A stretch of 6,449 bases of DNA from an uncultured Alphaproteobacteria bacterium (GCA_944389685.1 CALXNF010000017.1:1-6449); one strand, 5' to 3'; shown: positions 1 to 5,676, counted from the stretch's first letter. The notes: generated from the sequence alone by a model not told the origin. Numbers and translations: made by a program.

Positions 1-2
1 GT

Positions 3-221
3 AAATACTGGGTTGTAAATTATGAACTTAAAACATGGGAAAAACCAAATGACTTCGGGACCCGGCCAGTTATAACACGCGGGACAATGTTCCTTGACAT
101 AAATTTCAAAAATACTATGTGGGAAATTGCTGATATAGAAGAATTACATTACTACCTTGAAGAAGGTGGTGACCCCGCAAGGGTATTTCACTTTAAGGTC
201 TTGAAAATCATTCGAGGATAG
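3..221 (+). CDS. C-terminal end of an unrecognised protein (5' end outside window)
   Basis: An open frame enters from the left edge and ends at TAG 219-221, giving 72 visible residues that begin KYWVVNYELK and end FHFKVLKIIRG. No known family is recognised. The fragment is soluble-looking, with no membrane segment, and rich in aromatic and acidic residues. It includes the blocks TRPVITRGTMF and EEGGDPARVFHF, which read like alternating strands and turns. The frame is credible because it is uninterrupted, has protein-like composition, and its final codons contain the Shine-Dalgarno (GAGGA, 214-218) of the next gene, which starts 4 nt after the stop. The two genes are therefore probably co-transcribed and translationally coupled. 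The function is unknown. Confidence 0.7.
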   Translation, partial: KYWVVNYELKTWEKPNDFGTRPVITRGTMFLDINFKNTMWEIADIEELHYYLEEGGDPARVFHFKVLKIIRG

Positions 222-225
222 TCAA

Positions 226-1014
226 ATGCACGTAAAATTAAAATTTATAAACTTCTTTTTATTTGTCGCGTTTTTCAATGCCTCGATTTGCTTTGGGGCA
301 ACAGATGATTTTGACTTCAGCAATTTTGCAATTACAGAAAGTGGTGATGCAGATTTAACAACTTCTTCTGTATCTTTAAATCCAGACGCTGACGTAGTGA
401 CAGTAAATAATTTTGACATAGCAGGAATAATGCTTGGAATGTCTTTTGATGATGTGGAAACGTTATTTTTCAAGACGAAGGGCTTATATGCGCCACGCGA
501 AAAAGACAGTATTATTTATTCCATCCAAAAAGAATGGAAGTACAATTTAGATTATGAATGTCGCCAACAAGGAATCGTAATTCCGGCAGAATTAGACCAA
601 TGCATAAAATCATTAGCAAAAAATCGAGGATTGCTTTACGCATCTGAATTACATTTAGTTCGCGAAAATACTGGTGAAACAATTGTAGTATATTTCACAA
701 GTAATGCGTCTGATAATAAAGTATGGCGTGTTGTATACAATAATGATGTAAACGAAATAGAAGGCTCCCACGAAAAATTTAGTGATCAACACGAGAAAAA
801 AATTTTGGCGTTCTGGCAAGGTGTATTAGATAAATATGGGGTCCCTAATTCTGGTACTGATAAGTGGATTTCTACAAACAATTCTTATGATCCTATGATG
901 ACAGCATATTACGGATCTTTAGATTTGGTAGACTTGGGGACTTATTCCTCAGACATTGCCAAAAACATTCAACAAGCTCGTGAAAATTTTCAAGCCAAAC
1001 CTTACGCTTTCTAG
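226..1014 (+). CDS. Secreted (periplasmic) protein of unknown function
   Basis: This encodes 262 residues. The start is supported by GAGGA at 214-218, 7 nt upstream. The N-terminus is a Sec signal peptide: basic HVKLK, a hydrophobic core at about residues 7-23, and probable cleavage after FGA (residue 25). A low-complexity acidic, Ser/Thr-rich linker follows (about 26-60). The folded part opens with the block DIAGIMLGMSFDDV (64-77). This resembles the GxxLGMSxxDV signature that starts small alpha/beta modules of the SmpA/OmlA or BLIP-like type in envelope proteins, and a later DKYGVP (202-207) fits the same style. That assignment is an inference by eye. Two cysteines, C112 and C126, could form a periplasmic disulfide. 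There is no lipobox and no transmembrane helix after the signal. It probably shares an operon with the truncated upstream gene. The function is unknown. Confidence 0.8.
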   Translation: MHVKLKFINFFLFVAFFNASICFGATDDFDFSNFAITESGDADLTTSSVSLNPDADVVTVNNFDIAGIMLGMSFDDVETLFFKTKGLYAPREKDSIIYSIQKEWKYNLDYECRQQGIVIPAELDQCIKSLAKNRGLLYASELHLVRENTGETIVVYFTSNASDNKVWRVVYNNDVNEIEGSHEKFSDQHEKKILAFWQGVLDKYGVPNSGTDKWISTNNSYDPMMTAYYGSLDLVDLGTYSSDIAKNIQQARENFQAKPYAF

Positions 1015-1044
1015 GTCGAAAAACCTACATTATTTTTATTCTTT
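1012..1044 (+). terminator. Weak hairpin plus T-rich tail, possible terminator
   Basis: TAGGT (1012-1016) can pair with ACCTA (1023-1027) around the loop CGAAAA. A T-rich stretch to about 1044 follows. The stem is only 5 bp and includes the stop codon of the upstream gene, so termination would be weak at best. Its position between two gene groups makes it plausible. Confidence 0.3.
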
Positions 1045-1070
1045 ACTTTATTATTTTATGCCTATAAAAT
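1042..1070 (+). promoter_or_regulatory. Possible sigma-70-type promoter for the glycosyltransferase cluster
   Basis: TTTACT (1042-1047) and TAAAAT (1065-1070) are separated by 17 nt. They match the -35 consensus at 4 of 6 positions and the -10 consensus at 5 of 6. The surrounding 80-nt spacer is very AT-rich, so such a match could arise by chance. The position, 25 nt upstream of the glycosyltransferase start and after a weak hairpin, is the main support. Confidence 0.3.
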
Positions 1071-1094
1071 GGAACGAAAAATAAAAGGTTTGTT

Positions 1095-1937
1095 ATGCCA
1101 AAGGTATCTGTTTTAACGCCAATTTATAATACAAACCCCTCTCATTTACGCCAATGTATTGAATCTATACTAAATCAAACTTTTACTGATTTCGAATTTT
1201 TAATTATAAATGATAGCCCAGATAACAAAGAATTAGATCGAATTGTCTTATCATATAAAGACCCACGAATTAAATATATAAAAAATGAAAAAAACATAGG
1301 GATTTCCGCGACACGAAATAAATTAATTAAATTAGCCAAAGGGGAATATCTAGCAATATTTGATCATGACGATATTTCCGTACCGGAAAGGCTTGCATTA
1401 GAAGTAGAATATTTAGATGCGAACCCTTATATAGGTGTTGTCTCTGGTTGGTTAAAATGTTTTGGTACAAAAAATGATATTTTTAAAAATCCAGAAAATG
1501 ATGTTGATATAAAAATACATCTATTACTAAATTGTTACATTGCGCATACGGCTGCAATGATAAGGAAATCTGTATTAATAGAAAATAATATTGAATACGA
1601 AGAATACTATAGTCCAGCAGAAGATTACCGTTTATGGGCTCGTTTAGTAAATATAACTAATTTTCATAATATTCAGAGCGTTCTGGTTGAATACCGCAAC
1701 CATCAAAATATGACAACTCTTTCACAAAAGGTAAAAATGTACAATGCTTGGCGAGCTATTTCATTAAATTTACAAAATGAATATCCCGCGTATTACAGAA
1801 AAACGAAAAATTTAACTTTTTCAAAAGCGACCAAATTTCGCTTACGCCTTTTCGGCATAATTCCAATATTAAAAATAAAAAATGATTGGATTCAACTTTT
1901 TGAATTTATACCTATCTTAAAAATGAAATGGAAATAA
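1095..1937 (+). CDS. Family 2 glycosyltransferase (GT-A fold)
   Basis: This 280-residue enzyme is predicted to transfer a sugar from a nucleotide-sugar donor onto a surface glycan such as LPS core, O-antigen or capsule, at the cytoplasmic side of the membrane. The GT2 landmarks are present in order: VSVLTPIYNT (4-13) in the first nucleotide-binding strand; IINDS (37-41), the uridine-binding acidic site; NIGISATRN (67-75); FDHDD (89-93), the metal-binding DxD equivalent; and AEDYRLW (175-181), containing the likely catalytic base ED. The tail (252-278) carries two copies of an LFxxIPILKxK motif, as seen in some LPS glycosyltransferases, and may be a membrane-contact element. AAAAGG at 1083-1088 is a usable Shine-Dalgarno 6 nt from the ATG. 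The next glycosyltransferase gene begins 3 nt after the stop, so the two are probably co-translated. Donor and acceptor cannot be deduced. Confidence 0.9.
   Translation: MPKVSVLTPIYNTNPSHLRQCIESILNQTFTDFEFLIINDSPDNKELDRIVLSYKDPRIKYIKNEKNIGISATRNKLIKLAKGEYLAIFDHDDISVPERLALEVEYLDANPYIGVVSGWLKCFGTKNDIFKNPENDVDIKIHLLLNCYIAHTAAMIRKSVLIENNIEYEEYYSPAEDYRLWARLVNITNFHNIQSVLVEYRNHQNMTTLSQKVKMYNAWRAISLNLQNEYPAYYRKTKNLTFSKATKFRLRLFGIIPILKIKNDWIQLFEFIPILKMKWK
1848..1928 (+). repeat. Tandem 11-residue repeat in the glycosyltransferase tail
   Basis: Residues 252-262 (LFGIIPILKIK) and 268-278 (LFEFIPILKMK) of the first glycosyltransferase match at 8 of 11 positions with a 16-residue period. The copies differ more at the DNA level (for example atattaaaa against atcttaaaa), so this is a protein-level repeat and not a recent duplication. 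Each copy is hydrophobic with basic ends, which suits interfacial membrane binding. Confidence 0.75.
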
Positions 1938-1940
1938 CAA

Positions 1941-3365
1941 ATGAGCAAAATCAGCGTAATTATTCCTATATACAATACAGGAAAATATTTGGCAGAATGC
2001 CTAGATTCTGTATTAGCTCAAACTCTATCAGACATTGAAATAATTTGCATCAATGATGGCAGCACAGATAACAGCGCGGAAATATTAGCGAAATACGAAA
2101 AAAAAGATTCTCGCATAAAAACTATAAATATAAAAAATCAAGGTGTTGTCGTTGCTCGTAATATAGGGGTAGCGAACGCCCAAAGTGAATTAATTTTCCC
2201 ATTAGATAGTGATGACATAATTGATCCGACAACGCTTGAAAAACTATACTCGCACTTTATGTCTGGTGATGGTGATATAATTACCTGTAGAGTCATGATG
2301 TTTGGGGAAAAACTTGGCGAACTGGTATTAGCAAAACCGACGAAACTAAACATGTCTAAAAATAATTGTTTAGTTAATGCAGCCTTATTGAAAAAATCTG
2401 ATTTTTTAAAGTGTGGGGGATATTCTGAAGATTGTAAAATTGCGCTTGAAGATTATGATCTATGGTTAAATCTACTTTTTAAACATAATAAAAAAATATA
2501 TCGCGTACAAGAAATCTTATTCTATTATCGAATAAAGGATAAATCAGAATCACGAAATTGGCAACATCGTGAAGAACATGAACGCCTTGTTAAAAATATG
2601 TATAATAAATATCCAAACATTAAAATATATTCGCGTATAGAAAGCATTATTAAAAACTTTCATAAGTTTGTTCATTTTTTCTTCAGAATAAAAAACAACC
2701 AAATAAGAATATTTAAAACCCCAATTTTTACTTTAAAAAAATATAATTGCGTTATATCTATTGGTGCAGCTTGTTTCGTCCCAGAAGCGTTGAAAAATTT
2801 AAACCTTCGTAAATTTAGCGGTCCGTTTGATTGGATGCATGGTTCGGATGTATTAACCCGACTAAATTGTGTTTATAATGAATTTAAAGATTATTTTAAT
2901 TATGATGATTTTGAATACCTTGAAGAAAACCCAGAAAATGGGAAGGCTATTTATAGAAATATAAAAACAGGAATAATCTACAATCATGATTTTGAACCCG
3001 GTGATTTTAAAAGAACTTTTCCACCAGTAGCAGAAAAATACAAACGTCGTACAGAACGTATGATTAATCACTTAATAAAAGACAAAAATGTACTATTGGT
3101 TTTTGCAGAATTTATGAAAACAGGTAACAAAGAAGAAATACTAAATATTATGAATGATATAAACTATAAATTCCCCGCAAACATAGATTTATTGTACATA
3201 AATAATAACCCAGATATAAAACTTGGTGATTTTTCAAAACCAAAAAGAATTTCAAAAAATGTAATATACAGCGAATACCACTATTATAAATTTCCAGATG
3301 AAACGCCCATAGCAAGAAAACTAACAGAAAAAATTATAAAGAAAATTATAAAAAAGTCTATATAA
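1941..3365 (+). CDS. GT2 glycosyltransferase fused to a DUF1796 putative papain-like cysteine peptidase domain
   Basis: This 474-residue protein has two parts. Residues 1-215 form a GT2 domain: ISVIIPIYNT (4-13), INDGSTDNS (37-45), LDSDD (88-92) as the DxD metal site, and LEDYDLW (169-175) with the catalytic ED. Residues 255-267 (IRIFKTPIFTLKK) resemble the LF-IPILK tail motif of the preceding enzyme and act as a linker. Residues 268-450 match DUF1796, a family annotated as putative papain-like cysteine peptidases: SIGAACFVPEAL (273-284) with candidate nucleophile C278, then PFDW (295-298), YNHDF (347-351) with candidate H349, and KYKRRTERM (366-374). The C-terminus is a Lys-rich helix. The start lies 3 nt after the previous stop and has no clear Shine-Dalgarno, which suggests termination-reinitiation. 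A role in making or trimming a surface glycoconjugate is inferred. Peptidase activity is a family prediction and is not shown here. Confidence 0.85.
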   Translation: MSKISVIIPIYNTGKYLAECLDSVLAQTLSDIEIICINDGSTDNSAEILAKYEKKDSRIKTINIKNQGVVVARNIGVANAQSELIFPLDSDDIIDPTTLEKLYSHFMSGDGDIITCRVMMFGEKLGELVLAKPTKLNMSKNNCLVNAALLKKSDFLKCGGYSEDCKIALEDYDLWLNLLFKHNKKIYRVQEILFYYRIKDKSESRNWQHREEHERLVKNMYNKYPNIKIYSRIESIIKNFHKFVHFFFRIKNNQIRIFKTPIFTLKKYNCVISIGAACFVPEALKNLNLRKFSGPFDWMHGSDVLTRLNCVYNEFKDYFNYDDFEYLEENPENGKAIYRNIKTGIIYNHDFEPGDFKRTFPPVAEKYKRRTERMINHLIKDKNVLLVFAEFMKTGNKEEILNIMNDINYKFPANIDLLYINNNPDIKLGDFSKPKRISKNVIYSEYHYYKFPDETPIARKLTEKIIKKIIKKSI

Positions 3366-3375
3366 TGAAAATAAA

Positions 3376-3717
3376 ATGAATTCATATAGAACAGGCTTAA
3401 TTTCTGAATTTATTGCTTGCCTTTATCTGCGGTTACACGGGTTTCGTATATTAAAACGCCGCTATGTCACAGGACGTAATACTGGTCGGGCAGAAATAGA
3501 CATCATTGCCAAACGAGGCAATCTTATAACTTTCATAGAGGTAAAAAAACGTCATGATGTCTTAACAGGTTTAGATGCCGTAACACATAAGCAATCTATT
3601 AGATTAAGGCGCGCTGCAGAAACATACATTTCAAAAACGAATTGGCAAGGTGACGCTAGGTTTGATATAATTGTTATTACCCCATTTAATATAAAATTAA
3701 TTCCGAACGCAATTTAA
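3376..3717 (+). CDS. yraN: YraN family (UPF0102) predicted endonuclease-like protein
   Basis: This 113-residue protein has the usual family length (about 115-130). YraN proteins have a restriction-endonuclease-like fold related to archaeal Holliday junction resolvases; their biochemical role is not well defined. Visible family blocks are the N-terminal helix GLISEFIACLYLRLHGFRIL (7-26) with E11, then AEIDIIA (39-45), FIEVKKR (53-59), KQSIRLRRAAETYI (72-85) and ARFDIIVI (93-100). E40, D42, E55 and K57 form the expected E-x-D...E-x-K metal site. The usual GEID glycine is alanine here (A39), in the order RAEID. The gene starts 10 nt after the GT2-DUF1796 stop with no good Shine-Dalgarno, so it is probably read from the same transcript. 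It is unrelated in function to the glycosyltransferases, and co-location is likely passive. The assignment is firm by motif order. Confidence 0.9.
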   Translation: MNSYRTGLISEFIACLYLRLHGFRILKRRYVTGRNTGRAEIDIIAKRGNLITFIEVKKRHDVLTGLDAVTHKQSIRLRRAAETYISKTNWQGDARFDIIVITPFNIKLIPNAI

Positions 3718-3763
3718 GTGCGCTTGCAAAATAACATATATTATTTTATAATTAAGCGTACTT
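3716..3763. repeat. Inverted repeat flanking the lipoprotein promoter
   Basis: AAGTGCGCTT (3716-3725) and AAGCGTACTT (3754-3763) are inverted copies matching at 9 of 10 positions; the mismatch becomes a G-U pair in RNA. They are separated by 28 nt. The left arm overlaps the yraN stop codon and the first two bases of the -35 element. The right arm begins just after the -10 element and covers the expected transcription start. The arms also align as direct copies at 9 of 12 positions (TTAAG...CTT). An operator pair for a repressor is one reading; a loose RNA hairpin at the end of the yraN message is another. Confidence 0.5.
3724..3752 (+). promoter_or_regulatory. Strong sigma-70-type promoter for the small lipoprotein gene
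   Basis: TTGCAA (3724-3729) and a perfect TATAAT (3747-3752) are separated by exactly 17 nt. The expected start near 3759 gives a leader of about 26 nt. It is followed by a strong Shine-Dalgarno, AAGGAG at 3773-3778, 6 nt from the ATG at 3785. This is the best promoter match in the window and makes the next gene an independent transcription unit. Confidence 0.75.
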
Positions 3764-3784
3764 TTAAGTAAAAAGGAGAAACCT

Positions 3785-3934
3785 ATGAAAAAAGTAATGT
3801 TGGCATTGTTTGCCGTTATGACCTTAGCCGCCTGCACAGGTTCTTATAAGCAAGGGAATTGTGAATACGATTTCTTACTACACAAAGATATTTCTATTTC
3901 TAAAATCATTGGTAATGCTACCGGTGGTTGCTAA
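3785..3934 (+). CDS. Small lipoprotein (49 aa), unknown function
   Basis: The gene encodes 49 residues ending at TAA 3932-3934. The N-terminus is a classic lipoprotein signal: MKK, a hydrophobic stretch VMLALFAVMT, then the lipobox LAAC (14-17). Acylation and cleavage at C17 would leave a mature peptide of only 33 residues anchored in a membrane. D is not at +2 (Thr18 is), so outer-membrane sorting is the default guess if proteobacterial rules apply. The mature part holds NCEYDFLLHKDISISKIIG and ends in GGC, so C26 and the C-terminal C49 are two further cysteines that could form a disulfide. Expression signals are excellent: a near-consensus promoter, AAGGAG with 6-nt spacing, and a terminator directly after the stop. 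That argues for a real and probably abundant product. It is not related by eye to entericidin or Lpp. The function is unknown. Confidence 0.85.
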   Translation: MKKVMLALFAVMTLAACTGSYKQGNCEYDFLLHKDISISKIIGNATGGC

Positions 3935-3938
3935 AAAT

Positions 3939-3967
3939 AAAAAACCGCTTTTAAAGCGGTTTTTTTT
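3939..3967. terminator. Bidirectional intrinsic terminator
   Basis: A GC-containing stem, CCGCTT (3945-3950) with AAGCGG (3954-3959), is extended by a run of six A (3939-3944) facing eight T (3960-3967). Read on the plus strand it ends the lipoprotein transcript 5 nt after its stop. Read on the minus strand the A run becomes the U tract for lpxI, whose stop codon (3966-3968) overlaps the stem base. The two convergent genes share one terminator. Confidence 0.9.
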
Positions 3968-4799
3968 ATTCGTCTATCGCAACGATAAATATTTTTTTCT
4001 CGTTTGCACGCTTTATAACTGCCTCTTTATTCACAACAAAACACGTTTTGGCATTAACTATAATTCCACGTAATTTTGCGGCAGCAACTGCATTTATTGT
4101 ATCAACCCCTATCGCAGGAATATCAATCCTTAGATCCTGCCCAGGTTTCGTCATCTTCGCAAATACACCACTTACACCTTTTCGTTTCTTTCGCATTTCC
4201 ACAACACGTTCTAGCATTTTTGCGGTACCTTCTGCCGCTTCAACCGCAATTACTTGCTTATCAACGACAACCGAAGCGCCTATATCTGCCGCCCCAATCG
4301 TATGCGAAACTTCAATTGCACGCTCTATATCTTTCTTATCTTTAACAGACGGTTTAGTTTTTGTTTGAACCCCCGCTTTTTGAAAAGTTAAATCTGGTGC
4401 AACGTCCTGCGCAGCAACAATCTCAAAACCGCGTTTCTCTAACGCATTATTTAACGCAACTGCCATTGAATCATACCCCCGTTGATGCTTCAAAATACTT
4501 AACAACAAACCAATAGACCATAAATCTGGTCTAACGTCAGATAAATTAGGATGCCCCAGCGCACCGACAAAAGTCAGCTTTTTTATACCGCGTCTCCTTG
4601 CTTCACGAACGGCCGGCCACGCCCCGCCTAGTCGCATCACAATATCTGGCTTTATTTTCGGATCATAAAAATTTTTTAAACCAACAACAAAAACATCCCA
4701 ACCAGCTTTTCGCAAAGCAGCTAGCGTAAACAACGGCAAATCTAGTGCCCCTGCAATTAAAGCTATTTTTTTATCTGTATCTTTATTTTTTTTACCCAT
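3966..4799 (-). CDS. lpxI: UDP-2,3-diacylglucosamine pyrophosphatase LpxI
   Basis: LpxI hydrolyses UDP-2,3-diacylglucosamine to lipid X and UMP, the fourth step of lipid A synthesis. It replaces LpxH in most alphaproteobacteria and acts at the inner face of the inner membrane. The 277 residues match the family length (about 270-285). Visible blocks are IAGALDLPLFTLAALRKAGW (15-34) opening the Rossmann-like N-domain, GALGHPNLSDVRPD (79-92), IGAADIGASVVVDKQVIAVE (168-187), and KPGQDLRIDIPAIG (218-231), the conserved acidic block where the metal/catalytic aspartate is expected. One oddity is that the usual EGTD motif reads EGTA (190-193). The gene stands alone on the minus strand and not in the common lpxD-fabZ-lpxA-lpxI-lpxB arrangement. 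No Shine-Dalgarno is seen before ATG 4799-4797, and the next in-frame Met is residue 56, so the start stands. Confidence 0.93.
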   Translation of the reverse strand: MGKKNKDTDKKIALIAGALDLPLFTLAALRKAGWDVFVVGLKNFYDPKIKPDIVMRLGGAWPAVREARRRGIKKLTFVGALGHPNLSDVRPDLWSIGLLLSILKHQRGYDSMAVALNNALEKRGFEIVAAQDVAPDLTFQKAGVQTKTKPSVKDKKDIERAIEVSHTIGAADIGASVVVDKQVIAVEAAEGTAKMLERVVEMRKKRKGVSGVFAKMTKPGQDLRIDIPAIGVDTINAVAAAKLRGIIVNAKTCFVVNKEAVIKRANEKKIFIVAIDE

Positions 4800-4889
4800 G
4801 TTTCAAATGGTACGAATAAATTGAACTAGAATCAAGTCGCAATTTATGTTAAACTTATACTGATAATTATAAAGCTTGGTGAATAAAAT
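4800..4889. promoter_or_regulatory. Divergent promoter region between lpxI and the outer-membrane protein genes
   Basis: This 90-nt AT-rich spacer must drive both directions. On the plus strand the best pair is TTGAAC (4821-4826) with TATGTT (4845-4850), spacing 18, and a TATACT also lies at 4856-4861. On the minus strand, TTCACC (complement of 4878-4883) with TATAAG (complement of 4854-4859), spacing 18, would give an lpxI leader of about 47 nt. Another option, TTGATT (complement of 4830-4835) with TACCAT (complement of 4807-4812), spacing 17, would give an almost leaderless lpxI message. None is strong. GGTGA at 4878-4882 is the Shine-Dalgarno for the plus-strand gene at 4890. Confidence 0.35.
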
Positions 4890-5654
4890 ATGAAAAAAAT
4901 ATCATACCTAAGTTTTTTGGCTGCTTTGCTAATAACCCCGGCAATGGCGGAATATAGCAATGAAAAGTTTCAAGCAGAGATATTAGAAGGTTTAGATTTA
5001 GTCGGTGTAAGAGAAAACATTGATAAACCTGATCTTGCGCCAGGGGAATTGGGGTTAGATGTATATCAAACAGCAAATTCAGGGTATAATCCTGACGTAA
5101 AGCTTTATATTCCAACGACAATGTATGTTCGTGCCGGTGGTGGATTAAATTTACCGTTTGCGACAAGTAAGGCAAAAGTTGGAACGGAAGAATTTAGCTC
5201 ATCAGGCAGTTGGACTACTCAAATTGGCCTTGGGTGGAATTTATCATCTTATGTGCGAACAGAAATTGACTTTCAAGAATCAACATTTAACTTTTCTGAC
5301 ATAGATAATGCGGATGCAACTTATCAAACTATTGGCGGGATGTTGTATTTTGATTTAGCCAGACGGTATATTCAAACGGGCGATGTTACATATCGCAGAA
5401 AATTTGTCCCATTTATGGGGCTCGGAGCAGCGGCAGGCATGTATAAATTCAATGGGGCTGGCGGAGCTGACGGTTTTGTAGTTGCGGCCCCACGCGCAAC
5501 CATTGGTTTTAACGTAATGCTAAATGATTTAATAGGCATTGATATTATGTATCAATATCAGATGATGATTGGTAACGGGTTCGGTTGGAATACAAATGAA
5601 AAAGGTGTAAACAGTATCAGTAATATAATGGCATCTTTCCGGGTGAATTTTTAA
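4890..5654 (+). CDS. Outer-membrane beta-barrel protein (OmpA/OmpX-type, eight strands predicted)
   Basis: This 254-residue precursor has a Sec signal peptide (MKK, hydrophobic 6-17, cleavage after AMA at residue 20). After a polar N-terminal extension (21-74) come alternating amphipathic strands at about 75-90, 107-117, 121-131, 145-156, 172-184, 197-211, 214-225 and 243-254, roughly eight in all. The FVPFMGLGAAAG block (172-183) is the PYxGxGxG-like strand found in the outer-membrane beta-barrel superfamily (PF13505-like), and the chain ends in Phe (MASFRVNF), the BAM recognition signature. It most likely sits in the outer membrane as a structural or surface-exposed protein and not as a large pore. 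GGTGA (4878-4882) is 7 nt upstream of the ATG. A second barrel gene follows 13 nt after the stop. The exact role and substrate cannot be told. Confidence 0.85.
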   Translation: MKKISYLSFLAALLITPAMAEYSNEKFQAEILEGLDLVGVRENIDKPDLAPGELGLDVYQTANSGYNPDVKLYIPTTMYVRAGGGLNLPFATSKAKVGTEEFSSSGSWTTQIGLGWNLSSYVRTEIDFQESTFNFSDIDNADATYQTIGGMLYFDLARRYIQTGDVTYRRKFVPFMGLGAAAGMYKFNGAGGADGFVVAAPRATIGFNVMLNDLIGIDIMYQYQMMIGNGFGWNTNEKGVNSISNIMASFRVNF

Positions 5655-5656
5655 TC

Positions 5657-5676
5657 AAGGATAAGGAATGAACATG
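5657..5676 (+). promoter_or_regulatory. Twin Shine-Dalgarno / twin start site
   Basis: AAGGA (5657-5661) lies 6 nt before ATG 5668, and AAGGA (5663-5667) lies 6 nt before ATG 5674. Each ATG therefore has its own correctly spaced site. The second start would give MKTKIL, a cleaner signal-peptide N-terminus, and removes only two residues. Either start leads to the same mature protein. Confidence 0.6.

Noticed and set aside
222..473. Minus-strand frame of 83 codons
   Set aside because: It lies antisense to the secreted protein gene, lacks a ribosome site, and ends exactly over that gene's start region.
2138..3071. Two minus-strand frames inside the GT2-DUF1796 gene
   Set aside because: Both are antisense to coding sequence with clear domain motifs and have no supporting signals.
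1095..3365. The two adjacent glycosyltransferases as a recent tandem duplication
   Set aside because: They share only the generic GT2 motifs. The sequences between motifs and the C-terminal halves differ strongly.
3861..4073. Plus-strand open frame of 70 codons
   Set aside because: It overlaps the lipoprotein gene out of frame, runs through the strong bidirectional terminator and then antisense to lpxI. It has no Shine-Dalgarno.
4048..4368. Two overlapping plus-strand frames antisense to lpxI
   Set aside because: They lie wholly within lpxI on the opposite strand and have no ribosome sites or family motifs. They are shadows of a well-supported gene.
4867..5175. Minus-strand frame of 102 codons
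   Set aside because: It is antisense to the signal peptide and first strands of the barrel protein. Its low-quality Leu/His/Tyr-rich composition is that of a shadow frame.
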